Source of the DNA: Pseudolysobacter sp.
Lineage (GTDB): Bacteria; Pseudomonadota; Gammaproteobacteria; Xanthomonadales; Rhodanobacteraceae
Length of the DNA stretch: 5,335 nt
Direction: 5' to 3'
NCBI GenBank assembly: GCA_025351985.1
Contig: JANXUW010000065.1
Location: forward strand, 1 to 5,335
Below, one piece after another: positions 1-5,335 of this stretch (its first letter is position 1; the number at the start of each line of letters is the position of its first letter). The notes below the pieces were generated by a model. The model was not told the origin of the DNA. It did not search any database and saw only the letters and a program-made list of their open reading frames with translations. Made by a program: the position numbers and the translations under genes.

Positions 1-1659
1 ACCGATTCGACCGAAGTCAGCATGAGTCCGGACAAGCGCAACATGTACATCGTTGCGAGTGTGCGCGAGGGCGAAATCTACAAGGTGGCCGACATCACGC
101 TGTCCGGCAATCTGATCCTGAAAGAAGACGACCTGCGCAAGCTGATCAAGATCCACAGCAATGAAATTTTCTCGCGCAACAAGCTCGAAAAATCCGCCGA
201 AGCGATGACCGGCGTGCTCGCCAATATCGGTTATGCGTTTGCCGAAGTGACGCCCGTACCGACGGTCGATCGCGAGAAACGCGAGGTCGCGATCAACTTC
301 GTGATCACGCCGGGCAAACGTGTCTACGTGCATCGCATCAATTTCAAAGGCAATACCAATACCGCCGACGAAGTCATCCGTCGCGAAATGCGCCAGCTCG
401 AAGGCGCATGGTATTCGCAGGCCGCAATCGATCGCTCGAAGATTCGCCTGCAGCGCCTGGGCTATTTCAAGAAGGTGGACATCACCACACCGCGTGTCCC
501 CGGCACCGATGATCAGGTCGATCTGAATGTCACGATCGAAGAAACATCGTCGGGCAGTTTCACGTTCGGCCTGGGTTATTCGCAGGTGCAGAAATTCATC
601 GCCAGCGTCTCGGTCAGCCAGAACAACCTGTTCGGCTCGGGTGATCGCGCCGCTTTCACCGTATCGCAAAGCTATTACGAGAAACGTTATGACATCTCGT
701 ACTTCAACCCATACCTGACCGATGACGGCATCAGCATCGGCTACGACATCAGCTTGCGCAAGCTGGATCAGAGCCAGGCCAACATCGCCGAATACCTCAG
801 TGATACGGCATCGTTCAGCACCTACCTCGGTATTCCGGTCAGCGAATCGGATACGGTCAATGTGAAACTCGGTGTCGACAAGACGCGTATCACTACCTTC
901 GACGGCGCCACCCCTAACGAGATCATTAACTACATCACGCTCGTCAACAAGGGTATTCCGACACCTCTGAAAACGTTCCACCAGTGGAGCACGGAGTTGT
1001 CGTGGTCGCACGATACGCGCAACAAGTTTTTCAATCCGACCCACGGCTCGCTGCTGCAGTTGTCGGCCGAACTCACATTGCCCGGATCGACGCTCAGTTA
1101 TTACAAGTTGGTGAGCAAATATACCCAGTATTTTCCAATCACCGACCGGCTTACTTTCCAGGGATCGGCGACGATCGGTTATGGCGATGGTTACGGCAGC
1201 GACAAGCACAATTTCGGCCTGCCATTCTATGAAAACTTCTATGCTGGCGGCGTCGCCGACGTACGCGGTTTCAAGGACAATACCCTCGGGCCCTCGGCGT
1301 CGTCGCTGGATCTCGTGCAGAGCTACGCCGGTTACGCGCAGCCGCTGGGCGGCGCCTTCAAGACCGTGGCCTCTGCTGAAGTCATCTTCCCAACCCCGTT
1401 CGTCAAGGACGACAACACGACGACACGCCTGTCCGCGTTCCTCGATGTGGGTAACGTTTTCAACAGCAATATCGCGCAGAACGGCGTTCTGAAGACCACC
1501 AACAATTTCTCGTTTGACGACTTGCGCGCGTCGGCAGGTCTGTCGTTCCGCTGGCAAGCGCCGGTTGGGCCGATCGTGATCAACCTGTCACGCCCGATTC
1601 GCAAGAAAGTCGGTGATCAGACTGAAACGCTGCAGTTCACATTCGGCTCGCAATTCTAG
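1..1659 (+). CDS. bamA: BamA, outer-membrane protein assembly factor (5' end outside window)
   Basis: BamA is the central Omp85-family subunit of the BAM complex, which folds and inserts beta-barrel proteins into the outer membrane. The reading frame is open from base 1, so the signal peptide, POTRA1, POTRA2 and most of POTRA3 lie upstream; 552 residues are visible. Visible residues 1-25 end POTRA3, about 26-106 form POTRA4, about 107-182 POTRA5, and about 185-552 the 16-strand barrel. POTRA5 has RREMRQLEGAW; its Glu134 aligns with E. coli Glu373, which contacts BamD. The loop-6 motif VRGF is at visible residues 421-424, preceded by the typical FYENFYAGG. The protein ends in a beta-signal, LQFTFGSQF, with a C-terminal Phe. 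Loop 6 is clearly shorter than in E. coli and no Cys is present in the visible part. The ATG at base 22 is an internal Met, not the start. Identification is very secure. Confidence 0.97.
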   Translation, partial: TDSTEVSMSPDKRNMYIVASVREGEIYKVADITLSGNLILKEDDLRKLIKIHSNEIFSRNKLEKSAEAMTGVLANIGYAFAEVTPVPTVDREKREVAINFVITPGKRVYVHRINFKGNTNTADEVIRREMRQLEGAWYSQAAIDRSKIRLQRLGYFKKVDITTPRVPGTDDQVDLNVTIEETSSGSFTFGLGYSQVQKFIASVSVSQNNLFGSGDRAAFTVSQSYYEKRYDISYFNPYLTDDGISIGYDISLRKLDQSQANIAEYLSDTASFSTYLGIPVSESDTVNVKLGVDKTRITTFDGATPNEIINYITLVNKGIPTPLKTFHQWSTELSWSHDTRNKFFNPTHGSLLQLSAELTLPGSTLSYYKLVSKYTQYFPITDRLTFQGSATIGYGDGYGSDKHNFGLPFYENFYAGGVADVRGFKDNTLGPSASSLDLVQSYAGYAQPLGGAFKTVASAEVIFPTPFVKDDNTTTRLSAFLDVGNVFNSNIAQNGVLKTTNNFSFDDLRASAGLSFRWQAPVGPIVINLSRPIRKKVGDQTETLQFTFGSQF

Positions 1660-1686
1660 GCAAGGCAACGAATGCTCAGGTATAAA
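1657..1686 (+). promoter_or_regulatory. Possible sigma-70-like promoter for skp-lpx genes
   Basis: TATAAA at 1681-1686 matches five of six bases of the -10 consensus. TAGGCA at 1657-1662, overlapping the bamA stop codon, matches four of six bases of the -35 consensus, with an 18-base spacer. GGTATAA (1679-1685) also resembles a sigma-E type -10 element, and E. coli skp has envelope-stress input, but I see no matching sigma-E -35. It would start transcription around base 1693, shortly before skp. Weak elements of this kind occur by chance, so this is only a candidate. Confidence 0.25.
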
Positions 1687-1724
1687 GGACATGCCCCCCG
1701 AGCCCGGCTCATGGGCTGATCCCG

Positions 1725-1729
1725 AGGAG
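1725..1729 (+). promoter_or_regulatory. Ribosome binding site of skp
   Basis: AGGAG lies 8 bases before the GTG at 1738, ideal Shine-Dalgarno spacing. It matters because it fixes an unusual start: the frame is closed by TGA at 1717-1719, no in-frame ATG occurs between that stop and the signal peptide, and GTG 1738 is the first available start codon. Confidence 0.8.
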
Positions 1730-1737
1730 AACCGAGG

Positions 1738-2289
1738 GTGATACGCAGCGCTCGCAGACCGCATTTTTTTTATGCCCTGCTCAGTCTACTGGCGCTGCTG
1801 CCAGCGCTGGCGTTCGCCCAGAATGCCGCGCCCAAGCTCGGTTACGTGGATGTCAAACGGCTGCTCGACAATGCCCCGCAGATGGCCGAAAGCCGCAGCA
1901 AACTCGAGCGCGAATTCGCTGCGCGCGACGTAGCGCTGAAAGCCGATGAAACCAAGCTCGCGAGTTTGCGTCAGCGCCAGGAAGCCGCATCACCAAGCGA
2001 GGTCGATGCGGTAAAGCGCGAGGTCGATGCTTTGGAACGCAACATCAAACGCACGCGCGAAGACCTGCGCGCCGAACTCAATAGCCGCGCCGGCGCCGAA
2101 CGCGATCGGGTATGGCAGAAAATCAACAACAGCGTGATCGAATACGCGCGCGAACAGGGTTACGATTTGATCTTGCCGAGTCCGGTTATCTACGCCAGCA
2201 GCCGCATCGACATCACCGAGCAGGTGCTGGAGCGCCTCAAGCGCGAAGCCCAGAGCGATGCCAGTCGCACCAAGTCGAATCCGCCATGA
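1738..2289 (+). CDS. skp: Skp/OmpH periplasmic chaperone
   Basis: Skp is a trimeric 'jellyfish' periplasmic chaperone that holds unfolded outer-membrane proteins after Sec export and delivers them to BAM. The 183-residue product starts at GTG, forced by an upstream in-frame stop and supported by AGGAG 8 bases before it. Residues 1-27 form a clear signal peptide: basic SARR near the N-terminus, a Leu/Ala-rich core, and AFA as the cleavage site before Gln28. The mature part opens with LGYVDVKRLL, typical of the OmpH family. A long charged, coiled-coil tentacle region rich in Lys, Arg, Glu and Ala runs over roughly residues 45-130. The body-closing segment GYDLILPSPVIYAS and a C-terminal helix follow. 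It is somewhat longer than E. coli Skp (161 residues). The gene sits between bamA and lpxD as in enterics, and its TGA overlaps the lpxD ATG. A T8 run (1764-1771) lies inside the signal-peptide codons. Confidence 0.93.
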   Translation: MIRSARRPHFFYALLSLLALLPALAFAQNAAPKLGYVDVKRLLDNAPQMAESRSKLEREFAARDVALKADETKLASLRQRQEAASPSEVDAVKREVDALERNIKRTREDLRAELNSRAGAERDRVWQKINNSVIEYAREQGYDLILPSPVIYASSRIDITEQVLERLKREAQSDASRTKSNPP

Positions 2290-3359
2290 ATGCTGCGCGC
2301 ATGACCTCAGCGGAATTGAATGTACCGGCTACACCCATATCCAGCGCGGCTTATGCGCTGAAAGAACTGGCGGCGCGTTTCGATCTGAATGTGCACGGTG
2401 ATGGTGATTTCACCATCCATGGCGTGGCCAGCCTGGCCGAAGCGGGCCCGCAACAGCTCGGGTTTCTCGCCAATCCACGTTATCGCAGCCAGCTCGCCGT
2501 AACGCGTGCCGGCGCCGTGGTATTGCGTGGCGAGGATGTCGCACTGAGCAATGCGCCGGCATTGATCGCGCGTGATCCTTACGTCGCGTTCGCCAAGATC
2601 GCGGCGCTGTTCGACCCCAAACCTGCCGCCACGCCCGGCGTGCATGCGAGCGCGGTGGTCGAGGCCGGCGCGCAGATCGCCGCAGACGCCAGCATCGGCG
2701 CTTTGTGCGTGATCGCCGCTGATACCGTGATCGACGGCGGCGCGATCATCGGGCCGGGCTGCATCATCGGACCGCGTTGCCGCATCGGCGCGGAAACACG
2801 GCTGGTCGCACGAGTGACCTTGGTTGCCAATGTCACTCTCGGTCAACGCGTGCTGATTCATCCCGGCGCAGTGCTCGGCGCGGATGGTTTTGGCATCGCC
2901 TTCGATCGCGATCACTGGATCAAGGTGCCGCAGCTCGGCGGCGTGCGCATCGGTGACGATTGCGAAATCGGCGCGAATACCACGATCGACCGCGGCGCAC
3001 TCGGCGACACCGTGCTCGAAGAAGACGTGCGGCTCGACAACCAGATCCAGATCGCGCACAACGTCGTGATCGGCGCGCACACCGCGATGGCCGGTTGTGC
3101 CGCGGTGGCCGGCAGCGCCAGGATCGGCCGCTACTGCCTGATCGGCGGCGGCGCCGGTATTCTCGGCCACCTCGAACTGGCCGACCGTATCACCGTGACA
3201 GCGCGCACGCTGGTCACTCACTCACTCACCACCGCCGGCGAATATTCATCGGGTACGCCCGTCCAGGAAAATCGCGCGTGGCGTCGCAACGCGGCTCGCT
3301 ACAAACATCTGGACGATCTTGCCCGACGCCTTCACGTTCTCGAAAAGGAAAAAAAATAA
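2286..3359 (+). CDS. lpxD: LpxD, UDP-3-O-(3-hydroxyacyl)glucosamine N-acyltransferase
   Basis: LpxD transfers a 3-hydroxyacyl chain from ACP to the free 2-amino group of UDP-3-O-acylglucosamine, the third step of lipid A synthesis, in the cytoplasm. The 357-residue product has an N-terminal uridine-binding domain (about 20-115) with HGDGDF and FLANPRY, then a left-handed beta-helix of hexapeptide repeats (about 117-310) and a charged C-terminal helix. Catalytic His258 in QIAHNVVIG aligns with E. coli His239, and His295 in LGHLEL with His276; both spacings match exactly. The E. coli ruler residue Met290 is Leu309 here. ATG 2286 overlaps the skp stop as ATGA with no good Shine-Dalgarno, suggesting translational coupling. 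This start gives 19 more N-terminal residues than E. coli; ATG 2301 or TTG 2316 are possible alternatives. The frame stays open upstream to about 2112, but that part overlaps skp and is not coding. Confidence 0.95.
   Translation: MNAARMTSAELNVPATPISSAAYALKELAARFDLNVHGDGDFTIHGVASLAEAGPQQLGFLANPRYRSQLAVTRAGAVVLRGEDVALSNAPALIARDPYVAFAKIAALFDPKPAATPGVHASAVVEAGAQIAADASIGALCVIAADTVIDGGAIIGPGCIIGPRCRIGAETRLVARVTLVANVTLGQRVLIHPGAVLGADGFGIAFDRDHWIKVPQLGGVRIGDDCEIGANTTIDRGALGDTVLEEDVRLDNQIQIAHNVVIGAHTAMAGCAAVAGSARIGRYCLIGGGAGILGHLELADRITVTARTLVTHSLTTAGEYSSGTPVQENRAWRRNAARYKHLDDLARRLHVLEKEKK
3345..3349 (+). promoter_or_regulatory. Ribosome binding site of fabZ inside lpxD
   Basis: AAGGA lies 9 bases before the fabZ ATG and within the last lpxD codons, followed by an A8 run. 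This decides the fabZ start at 3359 against the much longer open frame that extends back to about 2960. The A-rich context should keep the start region unstructured. Confidence 0.75.
3350..3356 (+). other. A-AAA-AAA heptamer, candidate -1 slippery site
   Basis: The final lpxD codons GAA AAA AAA TAA place the heptamer A AAA AAA in the exact X-XXY-YYZ phase needed for -1 slippage, directly before the stop codon. After a -1 shift the next codons are ATA and then the fabZ ATG, so translation would continue in the fabZ frame. An AAGGA lies immediately upstream. The motif is directly visible; any frameshifting is inference. It may equally be a by-product of a Lys-rich C-terminus plus an A-rich fabZ start. 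Confidence 0.35.
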
Positions 3360-3838
3360 TGACGGACGCTCCCAAACCCGGCGCCCCTGCACTGCCGATC
3401 GACGCGAGCGGCATCGCCGCGTTGCTGCCGCATCGTTATCCGTTTTTGCTGGTCGATCGCGTCACCGCATTCGAAGCGCACAAAAGCCTGCGCGCGTACA
3501 AGAACGTGACCATCAACGAACCGTTTTTCCAGGGTCATTTCCCGGGCCATCCGGTCATGCCTGGCGTGTTGATCGTCGAGGCGCTCGCGCAGGCGTCGGG
3601 GCTGCTGGTAATGCTTTCGCGCGATCCCGACGCGGCTAAAAAGTCACTGTTCTATCTGGTCAAGGTCGACAACGCGCGTTTCTCGCAAATCGTCACCGCG
3701 GGTGATCAGGTCGTGCTCGACGTGGAACTCAAGCGCACCTTGCGCAGCATGTGCCTGTTCCATTGCCACGCATCGGTCGATGGCAAGCAGGTCGCCGAGG
3801 CGGAAATGCTCTGTGCGGAGCGTCCGGTTGATGCCTGA
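3359..3838 (+). CDS. fabZ: FabZ, (3R)-hydroxyacyl-ACP dehydratase
   Basis: FabZ dehydrates (3R)-hydroxyacyl-ACP to trans-2-enoyl-ACP in cytoplasmic type II fatty acid synthesis, competing with LpxA and LpxD for 3-hydroxyacyl-ACP. The 159-residue product is a single hot-dog fold. It has the N-terminal [14 protein letters not shown] block (residues 22-35), the helix block [20 protein letters not shown] with catalytic His60 and Glu74, and a C-terminal strand region ending in EAEMLCAE. About 15 residues rich in Pro and Ala precede the conserved core, making it slightly longer than E. coli FabZ (151). FabZ is favoured over FabA because of the short conserved block, the length and the lpxD-lpxA context. 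ATG 3359 overlaps the lpxD stop as TAATG and has AAGGA 9 bases upstream. Its 3' end overlaps the chosen lpxA start by 8 bases. Confidence 0.95.
   Translation: MTDAPKPGAPALPIDASGIAALLPHRYPFLLVDRVTAFEAHKSLRAYKNVTINEPFFQGHFPGHPVMPGVLIVEALAQASGLLVMLSRDPDAAKKSLFYLVKVDNARFSQIVTAGDQVVLDVELKRTLRSMCLFHCHASVDGKQVAEAEMLCAERPVDA
3817..3820 (+). promoter_or_regulatory. Ribosome binding site favouring the upstream lpxA start
   Basis: GGAG, inside the end of fabZ, lies 10 bases before ATG 3831. The competing start, ATG 3882, has GAGG (3867-3870) 11 bases upstream, so the two sites are similar in strength. The upstream one is preferred because it couples directly to fabZ and because the codons between the two starts keep the high third-position GC of a coding sequence. 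Confidence 0.45.
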
Positions 3839-4649
3839 TTCTCACCCGTCCGACTCCCCGTTGTCCGAGGCCGCCGCCGTCATGATTCATCCCAGCGCGC
3901 AAATTGATCGCAGTGCAAAAATCGCTGCCGATGTCCGCATCGGTGCGTATAGCGTCGTCGGCGCCGATGTGGAAATCGGCGCGGGAACGGAGATCGGTCC
4001 GCATGTGGTGATTGAAGGGCCGACGCGTATCGGCAAGAACAATCGCATCTGGCAATTCGCCTCGCTCGGCGCCGCAGCGCAAGACAAGAAATTCGCCGGC
4101 GAGCGCAGCGAGTTGATCATCGGTGATGACAACGTGTTCCGCGAATTCTGCACCATCAATCGCGGCACCGGCGAAGGCGGCGCGACACGCATCGGCAATG
4201 ACAACTGGATCATGGCCTACGTGCATATCGCGCACGATTGTATCGTCGGCAACCACACCATTTTCAGCAACAACGCGACGCTGGCCGGGCATGTCGAAGT
4301 CGCCGACTGGGTCATTCTCAGCGGCTTTTGCGGCGTGCACCAGTTCTGCAAGATCGGCGCGCACGCGTTTGCCGCGATGTATTCCGCGATCAATCGCGAC
4401 GTGCCGCCGTATGTGCTCGTGGCCGGTCAGTTCGCCGAACCGCGCGGCATCAACAACGAGGGTTTGAAGCGCCGCGGTTTCGATGCCGAGCGCATACTCG
4501 CGATCAAGCGCGCGTACAAGATCCTCTACAAATCCGGCCTGCCGCTCAGCGAGGCGCGCGAAAAACTCAGCGTCGCAGCAAGCGGTGCGCCAGACATCCA
4601 GGCGCTCGTGGATTTTCTTGGGCTCAGCCAGCGTTCGATCGCGCGCTGA
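3831..4649 (+). CDS. lpxA: LpxA, UDP-N-acetylglucosamine O-acyltransferase
   Basis: LpxA performs the first step of lipid A synthesis, moving a 3-hydroxyacyl chain from ACP to the 3-OH of UDP-GlcNAc; it works as a cytoplasmic trimer. From ATG 3831 the product has 272 residues. A left-handed beta-helix of hexapeptide repeats begins at MIHPSAQID (residue 18) and runs to about 200, followed by a helical C-terminal domain with [12 protein letters not shown]. Catalytic His135 in HIAHD aligns with E. coli His125. His154 (AGH) and His170 (VHQF) match His144 and His160, and QDKKFAG matches the QDxKYAG substrate loop. The position of the E. coli ruler Gly173 is Met183 here, predicting a shorter acyl chain. 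If ATG 3882 is the true start the protein has 255 residues, also normal (E. coli 262). It overlaps fabZ by 8 bases (ATGCCTGA). Confidence 0.94.
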   Translation: MPDSHPSDSPLSEAAAVMIHPSAQIDRSAKIAADVRIGAYSVVGADVEIGAGTEIGPHVVIEGPTRIGKNNRIWQFASLGAAAQDKKFAGERSELIIGDDNVFREFCTINRGTGEGGATRIGNDNWIMAYVHIAHDCIVGNHTIFSNNATLAGHVEVADWVILSGFCGVHQFCKIGAHAFAAMYSAINRDVPPYVLVAGQFAEPRGINNEGLKRRGFDAERILAIKRAYKILYKSGLPLSEAREKLSVAASGAPDIQALVDFLGLSQRSIAR

Positions 4650-4658
4650 GCCTGCACA

Positions 4659-4701
4659 GCCGCATCGAATCGTCCATGGCCGCATCCGCTTCGAATCGTC
4701 C
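4659..4701 (+). repeat. Imperfect direct duplication around the lpxB start
   Basis: GCCGCATCGAATCGTCC (4659-4675) recurs at 4679-4701 with a six-base insert, CGCTTC, after GCCGCATC. The two copies are separated only by ATG 4676-4678, the lpxB start. The longest identical block is the 11-base TCGAATCGTCC at 4665-4675 and 4691-4701. The first copy is untranslated in the gap after lpxA; the second encodes the variable N-terminus of LpxB. The copies are 20 bases apart at their left ends, so they are in different frames. Confidence 0.6.
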
Positions 4702-5335
4702 GCGCTGTTTTGCATTGGTCGCGGGCGAAGCCTCCGGCGATCTGCTCGGCGCGGGCCTGATCGATGCCTTGCGTCGACTTCATCCGGATGCACATTTTGT
4801 CGGCATTGGTGGTCCGCGCATGATCGCCGCGGGAATGGACGCGTGGTATCCGGCGGAAAAACTCAGCGTGATGGGTCTCGTCGAGGTGCTCAAGCATCTG
4901 CCCGAACTGCTCGCGATCCGGCGCGATGTCAAACGTCGTGTGCTTGAGCTGCAACCCGATTGTTTCATCGGCATCGATGCGCCGGATTTCAATCTTGGTC
5001 TCGAACGTCGCTTGAAAAAATCCGGTATGCGCACGGTGCATTACGTCAGTCCGTCGATCTGGGCGTGGCGTGAAAAACGTGCGCAGAAAATGGGCCGCAA
5101 TGCCGATCTGGTGTTGTGCCTGTTCCCGATGGAGCCGCCGATCTATGCGCGCTTCGGCGTTAATGCACGTTTTGTCGGCCATCCACTGGCCGATCAGTTT
5201 GCGCTTCAACCCGATCGTGCTGCCGCGCGTGCGACGCTGAATTTGCCGGACGACGCTCCGGTGCTCGCATTGTTGCCGGGCAGTCGACTCGGTGAAATCC
5301 ATCGCCTCGGCAAGGAGTTCATCGCTGCCGCGCGA
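4676..5335 (+). CDS. lpxB: LpxB, lipid-A-disaccharide synthase (3' end outside window)
   Basis: LpxB condenses UDP-2,3-diacylglucosamine with lipid X to give the beta-1,6-linked lipid A disaccharide, with release of UDP, at the cytoplasmic face of the inner membrane. The frame is open from ATG 4676 to the last base: 220 residues, against about 382 for E. coli LpxB, so roughly 160 are missing to the right. Visible blocks are FALVAGEASGDLLGAGL (residues 12-28), GIDAPDF with Asp101 aligning with E. coli catalytic Asp98, HYVSPSIWAWREKR, GHPLAD and LLPGSR with Arg204 aligning with Arg201. This is the GT19 glycosyltransferase family. The gene begins 26 bases after lpxA with no recognisable Shine-Dalgarno, suggesting reinitiation by ribosomes leaving lpxA. 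No better in-frame start exists nearby, and the N-terminus before RPRCFALVAGE is only a few residues longer than in E. coli. Confidence 0.95.
   Translation, partial: MAASASNRPRCFALVAGEASGDLLGAGLIDALRRLHPDAHFVGIGGPRMIAAGMDAWYPAEKLSVMGLVEVLKHLPELLAIRRDVKRRVLELQPDCFIGIDAPDFNLGLERRLKKSGMRTVHYVSPSIWAWREKRAQKMGRNADLVLCLFPMEPPIYARFGVNARFVGHPLADQFALQPDRAAARATLNLPDDAPVLALLPGSRLGEIHRLGKEFIAAAR

Noticed and set aside
1181..1492. 103-codon sense frame inside the bamA barrel
   Set aside because: Ser/Arg/Thr-rich out-of-frame translation of conserved BamA sequence; no sign of selection or a ribosome binding site.
1700..1718. Hairpin AGCCC/GGGCT in the bamA-skp gap as a possible terminator
   Set aside because: Only five base pairs with a seven-base loop and no T run after it.
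2112..2285. Upstream extension of the lpxD open frame
   Set aside because: Lies entirely within skp codons; the translated part does not resemble LpxD.
2640..3200. Periodic repeated DNA words (such as ATCGGCGCG) in lpxD, also in lpxA
   Set aside because: They follow from the hexapeptide repeats of the left-handed beta-helix and GC-rich codon choice, not from a DNA-level repeat element.
2307..3221. 304-codon antisense open frame opposite lpxD
   Set aside because: It mirrors the high third-position GC and hexapeptide periodicity of lpxD; the product is His/Asp/Arg/Gly-rich with no domain and no ribosome binding site seen.
2960..3358. Upstream extension of the fabZ open frame
   Set aside because: Arg-rich shadow of lpxD; fabZ has a good ribosome binding site and start at 3359.
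3729..4793. 354-codon antisense open frame opposite fabZ, lpxA and lpxB
   Set aside because: Spans three certain sense genes and their junctions; low-complexity Arg/Asp/Ala composition typical of antisense shadows in GC-rich genes.
4526..5302. 258-codon antisense open frame opposite lpxB
   Set aside because: The sense strand encodes LpxB with all catalytic motifs intact; the antisense product shows no family motif.

Overview
The window is a compact segment of the conserved outer-membrane biogenesis and lipid A cluster of a Gram-negative proteobacterium. All genes are on the + strand, in the order bamA (3' part), skp, lpxD, fabZ, lpxA, lpxB (5' part). This gene order is classical for Gammaproteobacteria. 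The fairly high GC content, the Asn in place of His in the LpxA TIxRGT segment, and the LpxA FSNN and AHAF stretches suggest a Xanthomonadales-like (Xanthomonadaceae/Rhodanobacteraceae) source. That placement rests on remembered family sequences and is an inference.

Layout: bases 1-1659 hold the end of POTRA3, POTRA4, POTRA5 and the complete beta-barrel of BamA, including the VRGF lid motif and a C-terminal Phe. A 78-base gap (1660-1737) carries a possible weak promoter and a good Shine-Dalgarno for skp, whose only possible start is GTG. From skp to lpxA the genes touch or overlap: skp/lpxD share ATGA, lpxD/fabZ share TAATG, and fabZ/lpxA overlap by 8 bases. lpxB starts 26 bases after lpxA without a visible Shine-Dalgarno and runs off the right edge. 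No intergenic stretch exceeds 100 bases, and no tRNA, rRNA, insertion sequence, CRISPR array or terminator was seen.

Function: FabZ dehydrates 3-hydroxyacyl-ACP, the same substrate pool that LpxA and LpxD draw on to acylate UDP-GlcNAc and then the glucosamine intermediate. LpxB then joins two acylated sugars into the lipid A disaccharide. Skp and BamA carry and insert outer-membrane proteins into the membrane that this lipid A builds. Co-transcription therefore links the protein and lipid halves of outer-membrane assembly.

The window is mostly ordinary core genome and I found no new system. Four details deserve a second look: (1) an A-AAA-AAA heptamer in the correct phase immediately before the lpxD stop, where a -1 shift would give an LpxD-FabZ fusion; (2) a Met at the LpxA acyl-chain ruler position, predicting a C10-like acyl chain; (3) a small imperfect duplication straddling the lpxB start codon; (4) a BamA loop 6 that is short and lacks cysteines.
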